Shown here piece after piece: positions 7,974 to 16,955 of a stretch of 64,000 nucleotides of DNA. Both the position numbers and the translations under genes were made by a program. Numbering within the stretch: the first letter of the stretch is position 1; every line of letters starts with the position of its first letter. This DNA is from Leptofilum sp965223525. GTDB taxonomy: Bacteria > Chloroflexota > Anaerolineae > Promineifilales > Promineifilaceae. A model generated the notes under the pieces. The model ran no database searches. It was not told where the DNA came from and saw only the letters and a program-made list of their open reading frames with translations. The DNA is taken from NCBI RefSeq assembly GCF_965223525.1, contig NZ_CBDCWX010000004.1, positions 248,001-312,000 of the forward strand. Direction: 5' to 3'.

Positions 7974-9295
7974 TCTACTTTGCCAAAACTGGTAAGCAGC
8001 TCAAAAATAGCGGCCGTACCAAAATCCAAAGCGGCAGCCGGAATGCGCTCGTCGGCGGCGTGAATGGTGGCCGTGAAGTTGAAATCCGACGGTAGCTGCA
8101 TGGGCAAAAAACCGTAGGTCTGGATGCCCAGCCGAGCAAAGTGGCGGGCATCCGTCACGGCAGGCAGCACCAGCGGGATCGGCACGCCGTCTGGGTCGGC
8201 GCGGCGCAAAATGCCGGCCAGAGTATCAAACAGCGCCATATTGGCCGCAGGCGGCCCCGGATTGTAAAACAGCACCTCAATTTCCACCTCGTCCCCCAGC
8301 AGTTGGCGCAGCTCCTGGATGAGATGTTGCGGCTTGTAGCCTGGGAGGAGACGGCCGTCTAACTCCAAACTCACCTCGCTCGGAATCACATTATTTTTGT
8401 GCCCGCCCTGCACAATGGTTGGGCTAACCGTGTGGCGCAGCAGCGCATTGAACTGCTGCGCCATTTTCCCCATCGCCCGCAGCATCTGTTTGGTCAGGCT
8501 GGGGGTCAGCAGCAGGTGCAAAACCAGATTAGTTGGGAAACCAACGTTGGTGGCAATGGCCTCATACATGGCCCGCACCTCTGGCGCAATATGTACAGGC
8601 AGGGGATTTTTGTCTAGCTTGGTGAGGATGTGGCCCAGTTTGGCCATCGCCCCGCCCTGAATGGGGTTGTAGCCATGCCCGCCGGGGCCGCGCACGGTGA
8701 GCTTAAGTCCGCATTGCTGCTTCTCGGCCACCATGATGGGATAAAAGGTGCGTCCGAAGAGCTGCATGCTAAAGCCGCCAAATTCGCCAATGGCAAACTG
8801 CACATTTTCAAACTGCTCAGGATGCTCTTCAACCAGAAATCTGGCACCAAAGATGCCGCCGGCCTCTTCGTCGCTCAAGATGGTGAGGATGAGGTCGCCC
8901 GGTGGGGTAATATTTTCCACCCTCATTTTGAGGAAGGCGGACACCATCATGGCAACGCCGCTTTTCATGTCTAGCGCGCCGCGCCCCCAAATCATGCCGT
9001 CAATCAGTTCGCTGCCAAATGGATCGTGCTGCCACTGTTGGTCGGTCGTCGTGACCACATCCACATGTCCCTGCATGAGCAAGGGCGGTGCAGTGCCGCT
9101 GCCGGGCAGGCGGGCAATGAGGTTGGGGCGGTTTTCATCTTTGGCCAAAACAGTGGTTTTTACGCCAGCGGCTTGCAGCAGCTCATTTAAATATTGCACG
9201 CAAGCCACTTCGTTACCGGGCGGATTGGTAGTGTTGAAGCGGATGAGGTGCTGAAGGAGTTGGGACGGCCGTTTGTAAATAGAGGGGTCAGGCAT
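7970..9295 (-). CDS. M20 family metallopeptidase / ArgE-DapE-like deacylase
   Basis: A 441-residue predicted zinc hydrolase of the M20 family. Metal-site motifs are present: MQGHVDVV, then WGRGALDMKSGVAMM, and SDEEAGG with the general-base glutamate. A dimerisation domain follows (about 190-340, LKLTVRGPGGHGYNP). The start used here is ATG at 9293-9295, preceded by AAAGGAG; longer readings would add 27 residues not typical of the family. It runs into pcm with a four-base overlap. It probably removes an acyl or dipeptide group from a small peptide or N-acyl amino acid; the exact substrate cannot be told. Confidence 0.88.
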   Translation of the reverse strand: MPDPSIYKRPSQLLQHLIRFNTTNPPGNEVACVQYLNELLQAAGVKTTVLAKDENRPNLIARLPGSGTAPPLLMQGHVDVVTTTDQQWQHDPFGSELIDGMIWGRGALDMKSGVAMMVSAFLKMRVENITPPGDLILTILSDEEAGGIFGARFLVEEHPEQFENVQFAIGEFGGFSMQLFGRTFYPIMVAEKQQCGLKLTVRGPGGHGYNPIQGGAMAKLGHILTKLDKNPLPVHIAPEVRAMYEAIATNVGFPTNLVLHLLLTPSLTKQMLRAMGKMAQQFNALLRHTVSPTIVQGGHKNNVIPSEVSLELDGRLLPGYKPQHLIQELRQLLGDEVEIEVLFYNPGPPAANMALFDTLAGILRRADPDGVPIPLVLPAVTDARHFARLGIQTYGFLPMQLPSDFNFTATIHAADERIPAAALDFGTAAIFELLTSFGKVE

Positions 9296-9333
9296 ATATG
9301 CTCCTTTGTGTGCCCCTCTATTTTGCCATGAAA

Positions 9334-9654
9334 CTACCCCCCGCGCACGGCCACAAGAAAGACCACAAAAAGGCACATCCCCAATAAACTGAGGACGAGA
9401 CCCGCAACGGCCGTATTCCGTCCACCGCTGCCAAATAACCCCGCAAGGCCTAATCCGGCTCCCAATAGACCTAAGAAGGCACTGCTAAAACCACAAACCA
9501 ATATTGGCACGCCTGCCAATGCCACCCAGCCCTGGTTTGCCCCCACCACGCCGCAAAAGCCAATACCAAACACCAGTGCCGCTGACGCGATACCTAACGC
9601 CAAGCTGGCGTTGCCTAACATATTCGGCTGTTGTCTTGAATTATCGTTCATCAT
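9334..9654 (-). CDS. Small DUF4190-like membrane protein
   Basis: A 106-residue Gly/Ala/Leu-rich protein with a short polar N-terminus (NDNSRQQPNMLGNASL) and three to four hydrophobic helices. It resembles the DUF4190 type of small integral membrane proteins. GGAG lies upstream of an ATG pair; ATG at 9652-9654 is chosen over the adjacent TTG. It precedes the M20 gene by 38 bases in the same direction and may share its transcript. Function unknown. Confidence 0.6.
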   Translation of the reverse strand: MMNDNSRQQPNMLGNASLALGIASAALVFGIGFCGVVGANQGWVALAGVPILVCGFSSAFLGLLGAGLGLAGLFGSGGRNTAVAGLVLSLLGMCLFVVFLVAVRGG

Positions 9655-9728
9655 CAATCTCCAATTAGGTAATTTCCTAATGCCGCGATTATTCTTTTAC
9701 CTATTAGTACAGTGTACGGCCGTAAAAG

Positions 9729-9755
9729 TTGCGATCCGCTTAAATGAGCTATAAT
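9729..9755 (+). promoter_or_regulatory. Promoter of uvrC, leaderless arrangement
   Basis: TTGCGA (9729-9734) and a perfect TATAAT (9750-9755) are separated by 15 bases. The -10 ends exactly six bases before the ATG at 9762, so transcription would start at or next to the A of the start codon. There is no Shine-Dalgarno before that ATG. The short spacer weakens the -35 assignment; the -10 itself is convincing. Confidence 0.6.
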
Positions 9756-9761
9756 TGGCCC

Positions 9762-11636
9762 ATGGCGTACACACCTCCCGAAAACGTACAAAAAATCTTA
9801 AAGAAGTTGCCTACCAAGCCGGGCGTTTATTTACATAAAGATAAATTCGGCACCATTATTTACGTAGGCAAAGCGATCAACCTACGCAACCGCGTGCGTT
9901 CCTACTTCCACAAAAACGTGGATTCTGTTAAAACCCAGCGCCTCCGCCGTGAAATCACCGATATCGAAATCATCACCACAGAATCTGAACTAGAAGCACT
10001 GCTGCTGGAAAACACCCTCATCAAAAAGCATCGTCCCAAATACAATGTCCGCCTCAAAGATGATAAGCGGTATCCGTACATCAAAGTTCACTGGAAGGAT
10101 GCGTATCCTAAAGTGACCGTCACCCGACGCATGGAGCGGGACGGCTCTCGCTACTTTGGTCCCTACACTTCCGTTTGGGCAGTCCACCAAACGCTAGACA
10201 TGCTGCGTAAAATCTTTCCCTACCTCACCTGTGACCGTGTGATTGACGGCAACGATGAACGTGCCTGCCTATACTACGGCATCAAGCTGTGCAATGGGCC
10301 GTGCATTGGAGCCGTAAACCAGCAGCAGTACCGCAACATGATTCAATCACTGATGGATTTTCTAAACGGAAAATCGGAGCATATTGTGAAATCCGTTCAG
10401 GCCAATATGGAAAAAGCGGCTGAAGAACTCAATTTTGAAAAAGCGGCCGAATACCGGGATCAGCTCAAAGCCATCAACCTCGTCGTGTCCAAGCAAAAAG
10501 TGATTTCGGCGGCTAATGCCGATCAGGACGTAATTGCCTTTGCCCGCGAGCAGGGGGATGCCTGCGTACAAATCTTCTTCATTCGCTATGGCAAGCTGAT
10601 TGGGCGGGAATATTTCATGCTGGAAGGCACCGAAGGCGAAACAGACGAAGACGTGCTGAGCGAATTCATCACCCAGTTTTACGATGATGCGGCACACATT
10701 CCCCGCGAGGTACTTTTGCCCAACCAAGTGTCTGAAGCGATGGTGATTGAAGAATGGTTAAGACGCAAACGCAGCACCAAAGTGACCATCCAGGTGCCGA
10801 GCCGGGGCAAAAAGAAAGAGCTGGTGCAAATGGTGAAAACCAACGCCCAGGATACGCTGGCAACCATTCGCCAGCAGTGGGCGGCCGATCGCTCCAAACA
10901 CGTCACGGCGATGGCAGAACTGCACGAGGCGCTCGATTTGCCCGCGCCGCCTGCCCGCATTGAATGTTACGACATTAGCCACACGCAGGGGGCACAGACG
11001 GTGGCTTCGATGGTGGTCTTTGTGCAGGGTGCGCCCCGCAAAAGCGATTATCGCCGCTTCAATGTGGTGACGGTGGGCAACGACGATTACGGCGCAATGA
11101 AAGAGGTGCTCACGCGTCGCTTTGCGCGGTACAAAGATTCATTGGCAGGTGAACTGCATGATCCCAACCAGATTGGCAAACCGAAAAAAGAGACAGCATG
11201 GTCGCTGCTGCCAGATTTGCTCATTGTGGACGGGGGCAAGGGGCAGTTGGCAATGGCAATGGACGTTTTGCGCGAATTTGGTCTGGATGAAGAGGTGCCT
11301 GTGGCGGGTTTGGCCAAGCAGGAAGAAGAGCTGTTTGTGCCGGGCAAGGCGGCCTCCATTTTGCTGCCGCGCCGCTCAGAAGGGCTGTATTTGGTGCAGC
11401 GGGTGCGGGACGAGGCGCATCGATTTGCCAACACAGGCCACCGCAAGCGGCGTGCCAAAGCAGGTGTAGCTTCTATTTTGGACAGCGTACCGGGGGTTGG
11501 CCCCAAGCGGCGCAAATTGCTGCTAACACACTTTGGTTCGTTAGATGGGCTACGCAAAGCGACAATGGAGGAGATTGCATCCGTGCCGGGTATTCCGGTG
11601 GAAGTGGCAGAAGCAGTGAAGGCGCATTTGGCATGA
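9762..11636 (+). CDS. uvrC: Excinuclease ABC subunit C
   Basis: A 624-residue nucleotide-excision-repair endonuclease that makes the 3' and 5' cuts around DNA lesions bound by UvrB. Order of domains: GIY-YIG nuclease (about 10-90, KPGVYLHKDKFGTIIYVGKA), a Cys-containing region around 135-180, the UVR/UvrB-binding domain (about 205-240), the RNase-H-like C-terminal nuclease (ECYDISHTQG, then LIVDGGKGQL), and tandem helix-hairpin-helix motifs at the end (LDSVPGVGPKRRKLLLTHFG). The ATG at 9762 is preferred to ATG 9744 because a TATAAT box overlaps the longer version, and alignment usually begins near here. uvrA and uvrB are not in the window. Confidence 0.96.
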   Translation: MAYTPPENVQKILKKLPTKPGVYLHKDKFGTIIYVGKAINLRNRVRSYFHKNVDSVKTQRLRREITDIEIITTESELEALLLENTLIKKHRPKYNVRLKDDKRYPYIKVHWKDAYPKVTVTRRMERDGSRYFGPYTSVWAVHQTLDMLRKIFPYLTCDRVIDGNDERACLYYGIKLCNGPCIGAVNQQQYRNMIQSLMDFLNGKSEHIVKSVQANMEKAAEELNFEKAAEYRDQLKAINLVVSKQKVISAANADQDVIAFAREQGDACVQIFFIRYGKLIGREYFMLEGTEGETDEDVLSEFITQFYDDAAHIPREVLLPNQVSEAMVIEEWLRRKRSTKVTIQVPSRGKKKELVQMVKTNAQDTLATIRQQWAADRSKHVTAMAELHEALDLPAPPARIECYDISHTQGAQTVASMVVFVQGAPRKSDYRRFNVVTVGNDDYGAMKEVLTRRFARYKDSLAGELHDPNQIGKPKKETAWSLLPDLLIVDGGKGQLAMAMDVLREFGLDEEVPVAGLAKQEEELFVPGKAASILLPRRSEGLYLVQRVRDEAHRFANTGHRKRRAKAGVASILDSVPGVGPKRRKLLLTHFGSLDGLRKATMEEIASVPGIPVEVAEAVKAHLA

Positions 11637-11695
11637 AAGAGGAGACTGGAGACCGGAGATTACACTCGAACTCCAATCTCTAATCTCCCCATTTC
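11637..11695. repeat. Interspersed repeat, family B (GAGACTGGAGACCGGAGATT type)
   Basis: GAGACTGGAGACCGGAGATT and AATCTCTAATCTCC face each other as an imperfect inverted repeat in the gap between convergent genes. The same family is seen at 55082-55152 and 60748-60800. It may work as a bidirectional terminator, but a T run is not obvious here. Confidence 0.6.
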
Positions 11696-11696
11696 C

Positions 11697-14294
11697 TTAA
11701 TTCTTATTGATGATTGGTAGATAGATTTTTTGTTCGGGCAGGGCTATGTCAATGGTGTGGCTTTGGATGACGGAGAAGCCGGTTTCGTTTACGGCCGTTA
11801 CCGTCACATCTTTACTTCCCACACTATCCCAACTCAGCGAAACCGTGTTGCTGATACCGTCCGTATTGGTAATTGTGTTCTGTCCACTGATCTCCCAGGT
11901 GTAGGTGATGGGCGTGCTGGTGAAGCTGGGGCTGATGTCGGCGGTAAAATTGTAGCTGATGTTGGTTTCGCCGTTGGCAGGGCCTGTGATGGAAACGGCC
12001 GTTGGTGCCGCGCTTAACTGTCCACAACTCGTATCTAAACCGACAAATTCCAGCAGCAGCCAACTACTAGCATCCAGGTTGTAACCAATCAGGCGGAAGA
12101 TGGCGAATTGGGAAGTTTGGTAACGGCCGTTCGCCCCCGTTCCATCTGAACTACCCCAAATCGGCAAGCGCAGCGTGCGCCCTAAATCAATATGCGATTC
12201 TATTGGTTCTCGAACAAAGGAGGAGTTGATGCTGCCTGTACTCGCTGCAATCCAATCGCCAATGTGCAAGGCCTGATCTGTGGGATCGCCGGGCTCAATG
12301 TAGCCAGGTACATTGGGTAACCCAGAGCCGGGGACACCTGAGCCGGGTACACACCCGTCTGGGCCACCTGTACAAGCATTGTAATTTGTGCTGTCACCGG
12401 GCCAGGTGAGGCTGTTGGCCAATGTGCTGGAACTGGCGGGAATGCCCTCATTCCAAACCAGCCAGGCAAAATTGCCATCGCCAAAGCCATTTTGCGCTCG
12501 GAAGATGTCGCCGGGGGTGGCATCTAGCAGCGGTACGTCGTCTTGATGATCCAGGAAGCTTCCGTAGCTAGGAGGAGTGGCAGGGTAAGTAAAATCGCCT
12601 GCGTTGGGGTATGGATTGCTGCCCGTACCTGGCGCAGTAACGGAGCGTGCTCCTTCATGAATGGTGATGGGAAACGCAGCGCAGCCCAGAGTTGGGTTCA
12701 GTGGGTCTGGATTAGGTTCTTGGGGAATAGACATTTCCCAGGTGTGTAAGTTGTTGACCCCCCGGTTAAAGCGCACCATGAGCCGCCCGCCATAAAATGG
12801 GGTGCAATCTTCCATCGTGGGGTTGTCGTAATCACAATTATCTAAATTGCCAGGGACGGTAATGTTGTAAGCGGGGTCTACCCATTGTGTGGGGCAGCTA
12901 CCGGGTAAGCAGCGCACACCCTCAGCTACGCCGTCCGGATCGTCCTGGCCAGAAACGCCAAAGGCCATGGCCCAATCTGTATTGGCTGGATCATAGCCAA
13001 GCGGATTGGCGTCATCGGGGGTAAAGGCGATGGTGTCAAAGTAGAAGATTAGGGGGGGCTGTGCGCCGTCGTCGTTGTCAAAAAGTCTTACCTGCAGCGT
13101 TTGTCCAGCAAGTTCCGGGCCGACGGTGAGGAGAGGCATCTCAATAGGGTAGTCGGCGATGCTGGTTTGGGGCAAGGTGCCTAAGGCCAAAATCTCAACC
13201 CCAGCGGCGTCGTGCGTGCCTGGATTATTCAGAATGTACAGATTACGGACATTCACCTCACTCGGCACATCGGGTTCGCCAGAATCGCCATCGGTGTAGA
13301 TGGGTGGGCCAGCCCAAATGTCAAAGCCATTTTCTGATGCGCCACTGATCGTGCGTACATCCAGGTATAGATACCGATCACCTGTTAGCGTGTCGGTGGT
13401 GATGCCTGGCACGTCGGCGGTGAGGTCTACTTCAAAGCTGTCTGTCGTTTGAGCGATAGCTGGAACTGCGTTGCCTGGCGTATCAACTGGAGAAAATGGA
13501 TTATCGGCACCGGGCGAGACCCAGCGCAGGTCAGTATTGTGGTCGCCGTTGTCGCGTAAGCCATCATCTGTTTGCCCGATGTAAACCACCAGTGGAATGC
13601 GGGTAGGTGTCTCGTCATTAGTTTGAGCAAAATAGTAAAGATCAAAAAGGGTTTGAGCGTTTAAGCTGGCAGTATAGTTGGTTGGTGTACCACAATTGCC
13701 GCTTGGTGCTATGGGCGGGCTCCAGTTGGTGTCTACGCGGACAAACCAGTGTGGGTTGATTTGGTCAAAATCGAGATTAGGCGCACCCGTTACCAGTGTG
13801 CGCTCGTCGGTGTCCAGGGCACAGGGGCTTGTTCGGTCGCTGCTGCCGCCGTTGGTGCCGCAACTTTTTAAGTCCGTCGCACCAAGTCCGTTGCTCACGG
13901 CTATATCTGTGCGTAGAACTAATGGATCGTTGATGTCTGAGTTGATAGAATCTGGATCGAATAGTTCCACACGAACAATGTCGTGGGGGTAGCTGGCAGG
14001 GATGCGGATGGCGTAGGTATAGGTGTAGGGCCCCTGGGAAAAGGGGCTCGACAATGGTGAATAGGGGTCGCCTAAATGGATGCAGCTATCTGGGCCGAGG
14101 ATGGCTTGGTAGTTGGTGGAGAGACGGCCGTATCGAGCATCTCGGTTTGTGTACAATCCTTTCGTCGGCGGGGTAAAGGTGGGAGGTCCGGCAAGGCCAT
14201 CTTGTGCAGCCTCCAAATTTGAAGATGGCTTTGTCAATAAAATGCCGCCAACTGCGAAAACAAAAAAGAAGAAAATAAAAGCTGCTTTTTTCAT
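11697..14294 (-). CDS. Secreted protein with C-terminal PKD-like domain and Y-L-P-I end motif
   Basis: An 865-residue protein exported by a signal peptide (residues 1-30: KKAAFIFFFFVFAVGGILL). GGAGG nine bases before ATG fixes the start; a longer reading adds seven residues. The body is rich in Asn, Asp, Pro and Gly, with many calcium-ligand-like D-x-D-x-D patches and beta-strand character, and belongs to no family I recognise. Residues about 765-850 look like a PKD/Ig-like domain (ITYTWEISGQNT, then SWDSVGSKDVTVTAVNETG). It ends KIYLPIINKN, matching the end of the short secreted protein at 20606-20902; I take this as a shared surface-retention signal, an inference. It is probably a cell-surface or extracellular structural protein. 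Confidence 0.65.
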   Translation of the reverse strand: MKKAAFIFFFFVFAVGGILLTKPSSNLEAAQDGLAGPPTFTPPTKGLYTNRDARYGRLSTNYQAILGPDSCIHLGDPYSPLSSPFSQGPYTYTYAIRIPASYPHDIVRVELFDPDSINSDINDPLVLRTDIAVSNGLGATDLKSCGTNGGSSDRTSPCALDTDERTLVTGAPNLDFDQINPHWFVRVDTNWSPPIAPSGNCGTPTNYTASLNAQTLFDLYYFAQTNDETPTRIPLVVYIGQTDDGLRDNGDHNTDLRWVSPGADNPFSPVDTPGNAVPAIAQTTDSFEVDLTADVPGITTDTLTGDRYLYLDVRTISGASENGFDIWAGPPIYTDGDSGEPDVPSEVNVRNLYILNNPGTHDAAGVEILALGTLPQTSIADYPIEMPLLTVGPELAGQTLQVRLFDNDDGAQPPLIFYFDTIAFTPDDANPLGYDPANTDWAMAFGVSGQDDPDGVAEGVRCLPGSCPTQWVDPAYNITVPGNLDNCDYDNPTMEDCTPFYGGRLMVRFNRGVNNLHTWEMSIPQEPNPDPLNPTLGCAAFPITIHEGARSVTAPGTGSNPYPNAGDFTYPATPPSYGSFLDHQDDVPLLDATPGDIFRAQNGFGDGNFAWLVWNEGIPASSSTLANSLTWPGDSTNYNACTGGPDGCVPGSGVPGSGLPNVPGYIEPGDPTDQALHIGDWIAASTGSINSSFVREPIESHIDLGRTLRLPIWGSSDGTGANGRYQTSQFAIFRLIGYNLDASSWLLLEFVGLDTSCGQLSAAPTAVSITGPANGETNISYNFTADISPSFTSTPITYTWEISGQNTITNTDGISNTVSLSWDSVGSKDVTVTAVNETGFSVIQSHTIDIALPEQKIYLPIINKN

Positions 14295-14519
14295 CGAAAT
14301 TCCTCCATGCTTCAATCATTCCGTCGGTCATGAAAGCCGACGAAATAAGTCAATTATCAATGGCAGGTTGTTGTGTAAATCACAAAAAGTATTTTGATGA
14401 AAATCGAGCCGCGAAAATGTGATTTACTCAAGTAAAAACCAATTCCGAGGCTGTGCTAATTCAAATTTCTTTTTAGTTTTACATGAATCGGTAGGTAGTT
14501 TGCGGCTGGAAAATGAAAT

Positions 14520-14556
14520 CCCGCAAATGATTTGAGTCACTCAAATCATTTGCGGG
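14520..14556. terminator. Perfect 17-bp inverted repeat with 3-base loop
   Basis: CCCGCAAATGATTTGAG (14520-14536) and its exact complement (14540-14556) are separated only by TCA. The stem is stable in either direction. On the minus strand it follows the 34-residue ORF by about 75 bases and precedes a moderately T-rich stretch, so it may end that transcript. It could equally be an operator. The rest of the gap 14295-14629 holds only AT-rich sequence and the word CACCTGAGTG, also seen at 2759-2768. Confidence 0.6.
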
Positions 14557-14629
14557 GTAAATTACGATATTTTGGTGTCAGAGTCAAGCACCTGAGTGTA
14601 GTAGGTACATTTAACTCTGCTTTATCTGC

Positions 14630-14734
14630 TTAATACCTGGACACTGGCCGACTCATAGAAACACCCACGATAATCCCGATGATGAGTGCAATCAGGGCGA
14701 TAATGATAATGGTCGAGAGTTGTATAGCGATCAT
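14630..14734 (-). CDS. 34-residue single-helix membrane protein
   Basis: This short ORF starts at ATG 14734 with GGAGGTGA five bases before it, one of the strongest ribosome-binding sites in the window, and ends with TAA. It encodes MIAIQLSTIIIIALIALIIG, then IIVGVSMSRPVSRY: one long Ile/Leu-rich helix (residues 2-25) with Gly spacers and a short basic tail. This is the layout of small bitopic membrane proteins that regulate or stabilise larger complexes, or of type I toxins. No homologue is recognised. It stands alone upstream of a strong hairpin and downstream of the DUF4349 pair. Confidence 0.6.
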   Translation of the reverse strand: MIAIQLSTIIIIALIALIIGIIVGVSMSRPVSRY

Positions 14735-14903
14735 AGTTCACCTCCATAGTGGCCGTTCGCATGACAGTTATCGGAATTGTGCGGGACGGCTCTGAGTAAG
14801 CGGCCTTCCAACTTAATTCGCCATTAGCTTATCATGGCCTGCCTCAATCGTGGCTGCAAAAACCTGACACTAGCCAAACAAATGCGCCACAAAAATGATA
14901 GCC

Positions 14904-15752
14904 TCATTCATCCTTTGGCGGACTGGTTGCTTGCGGTGGCGGCAGGGTGCGACGTGGTGGCTGGATGGGAGCGGCACGACGGCGCAGCCGGGCAACGCCT
15001 AGCCCAATCAATCCTAAAAAGATTAGCCAGGGGCCCCAGATGATGCCCCGGTAAATGGCGAAGTTAGCCACCGCCTGGGCATTTTCCTGGGCGCGCACGG
15101 AGGCGAGTTTGGCCGTGTTGGCCGCAGACCAGCTTTGCGGCGTTGGCAAGGGTGTTGGCGTTGGTGTGGGCAGCAGAGCCGTCAGGTTCAGGGTGATGAG
15201 GGCGGCGGCAGAACGGCCGTTATAAAAGTTCAGCTCCCCCTGCAGATCATTGATCTCATTCTCGACGCGCAGCAGTTGTTGATGAACTTCCAATGTCTCG
15301 GTTGTGTTGCGCGTGTGGTCTAGCAGGGTGCGAAGGCGCGTTTGGTTGATGGTGAGGTTGTCTAGCCTGGATTGCAGATCGACGGCCGTTGCCAGCACAT
15401 CTACACCGCTCAACTGTTCATCTTCAACCATACCCAGCGTTCGCAGCGCGTTTAGTAACGCTTCAAACTGGTCGGCTGGCACGCCAAAGGTCAGCTCGCC
15501 ATAGGTGCTGGTATTGCCTGTTTCCCACTGGCGCTGGTTGAGTACATAGCCACCGTAGCTTTCTGCCAGATTGATTGCGGTGGCAACGGCCGTACTCGTA
15601 TCGGCCACCGTTAACGACAGATGGGCTTCTTTCATCACCAGACGATCATCTACTTGTGCTGCCTGAACCCGCATGTTGCCAGGCCACAGCAACCAGAGGC
15701 ACAGCAAGCCGAATAAAAAGGGCGAAGTTAACATAAATAATCTTCTTTTCAT
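14904..15752 (-). CDS. DUF4349 family membrane protein (second of a pair)
   Basis: A 282-residue protein with an N-terminal signal/anchor helix (KRRLFMLTSPFLFGLLCLWLLW). The DUF4349 domain covers about residues 40-195 (MKEAHLSLTVADTSTAVATA, then GGYVLNQRQWETGN), including a coiled coil that pairs helices around 140-175. A Pro/Thr spacer (LPTPTPTPLPTP) precedes a C-terminal transmembrane helix (about 235-258) and an Arg/Pro-rich cytoplasmic tail. AGGAGG before ATG 15752 sets the start; a longer reading runs into the preceding gene. It is 34 bases downstream of its paralogue. DUF4349 proteins are envelope proteins of unknown function. Confidence 0.8.
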   Translation of the reverse strand: MKRRLFMLTSPFLFGLLCLWLLWPGNMRVQAAQVDDRLVMKEAHLSLTVADTSTAVATAINLAESYGGYVLNQRQWETGNTSTYGELTFGVPADQFEALLNALRTLGMVEDEQLSGVDVLATAVDLQSRLDNLTINQTRLRTLLDHTRNTTETLEVHQQLLRVENEINDLQGELNFYNGRSAAALITLNLTALLPTPTPTPLPTPQSWSAANTAKLASVRAQENAQAVANFAIYRGIIWGPWLIFLGLIGLGVARLRRRAAPIQPPRRTLPPPQATSPPKDE

Positions 15753-15786
15753 CAGAATCCTCCTAAAAAAGCGGAACCAATAGTCA

Positions 15787-16668
15787 TTATTGCCACCATC
15801 CGAACCGGCGCTGCAGGCGCCAGCCAATCCAGCCTAACGCAGCCAACAGCAGCAGCCAGGGGCCACACACAATACCGTAGTAGATGGAAAAATCGGCCGT
15901 TTGTTGGGCAGATTCTTGCAGATTTACCAGAGCCACCTGTGCCGTGTCACCAGGCTGCCAGGAGGCAGGTGTGGGGATGGGCGAGGGGGTTGGCGTGGGT
16001 AAGATTGGTTCCAAAGCGAGGTCAATGGTGGAAAAAGCGGCGCGGTCGCTCAGGTAGTTGCGCCTTCCCTGAATAATGGCGATTTCTTCTTCAACCACCT
16101 TCAGCTCGTCGTTGATGCGTAACGCTTCTTCCACGGTTTCGGCGTCATCCAGGAAGCTACGTAAACGGTCGCGGGTGACGATAAGATTGTCTAAACGCGA
16201 TCCTAAATCTACAAATTCATCGGTTACGTCTTGCCCACCGGCGAAATCGTTGGTTACATCACCTAGCTGGCGCAGCTGGGTGAGCGTATTTTCAAATTGG
16301 GTCACTGGCACGGCAAGCTGCATGTTGGCAGCGCTGTACCCGGTTTGTACATCAAAGATTTGTTGGCTGATGATGTAACCACCCAGATCGGCGACGAGTT
16401 GGGTGGTGGTGGCAACGGCCGTATCCACATCCACGACCATAATTGCCAATTCACCATTTTTGATGATGAGCCGGGTTTGGGACTGTACGGCCGGATCGCT
16501 GCCTTCAACTGCAACATCAGCATCTTCAGCGATAGCTTCAGTTATGACGCGAGTGACTTCAACCACCTGGGCAGGTGAACCAAATGGTTCATCTCCACCA
16601 CCGCAGGCAACCAGGGCTAGCAGCAGGGTAGCCAGCGCCGCCAGCCAGTAAAAACGTTTGGCGTTCAT
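15787..16668 (-). CDS. DUF4349 family lipoprotein (first of a pair)
   Basis: A 293-residue paralogue of the following gene. Here the N-terminus is a lipoprotein signal with lipobox LVAC (Cys22) followed by GGGD. The DUF4349 domain spans about 65-215 (IIKNGELAIMVVDVDTAVAT, GGYIISQQIFDVQTGYSAAN), with a spacer LPTPTPSPIPTP, a transmembrane helix (about 255-280) and a basic tail. AGGAG precedes ATG. The pair may form a hetero-oligomer in the envelope: one copy lipid-anchored, one membrane-anchored. Direct evidence for that is lacking. The gene is divergent from the O-antigen-ligase-like gene. Confidence 0.82.
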   Translation of the reverse strand: MNAKRFYWLAALATLLLALVACGGGDEPFGSPAQVVEVTRVITEAIAEDADVAVEGSDPAVQSQTRLIIKNGELAIMVVDVDTAVATTTQLVADLGGYIISQQIFDVQTGYSAANMQLAVPVTQFENTLTQLRQLGDVTNDFAGGQDVTDEFVDLGSRLDNLIVTRDRLRSFLDDAETVEEALRINDELKVVEEEIAIIQGRRNYLSDRAAFSTIDLALEPILPTPTPSPIPTPASWQPGDTAQVALVNLQESAQQTADFSIYYGIVCGPWLLLLAALGWIGWRLQRRFGWWQ

Positions 16669-16955
16669 TTTTCTTCTCCTAACTTTGTGATTTTGTTGGA
16701 ATGATTACCCCAAGGTTATCGTTAAAACGTTTCTCCCCAGACAATGGTTCCCAAATTTGGCAAACTGCAATGAAACCTATTGGTTTTTGAGACTGTTACT
16801 TAGTTAACCACTCTCGCCCTCAGTAATCTCTATACTGTCTTTACGATTCAGCGTCTAATTTTCACGCACATCCAACGCTACATTGATCCTGCCTCCTGGT
16901 ATTGAACAACCATGTTACCGTCGACAAACTGGCTTTGAAGGTAAAGAGGTTAAAC

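Noticed and set aside
9744..9761. Earlier ATG as the uvrC start
   Set aside because: The six extra codons overlap a perfect TATAAT and lack a ribosome-binding site; the family usually starts near the later ATG.
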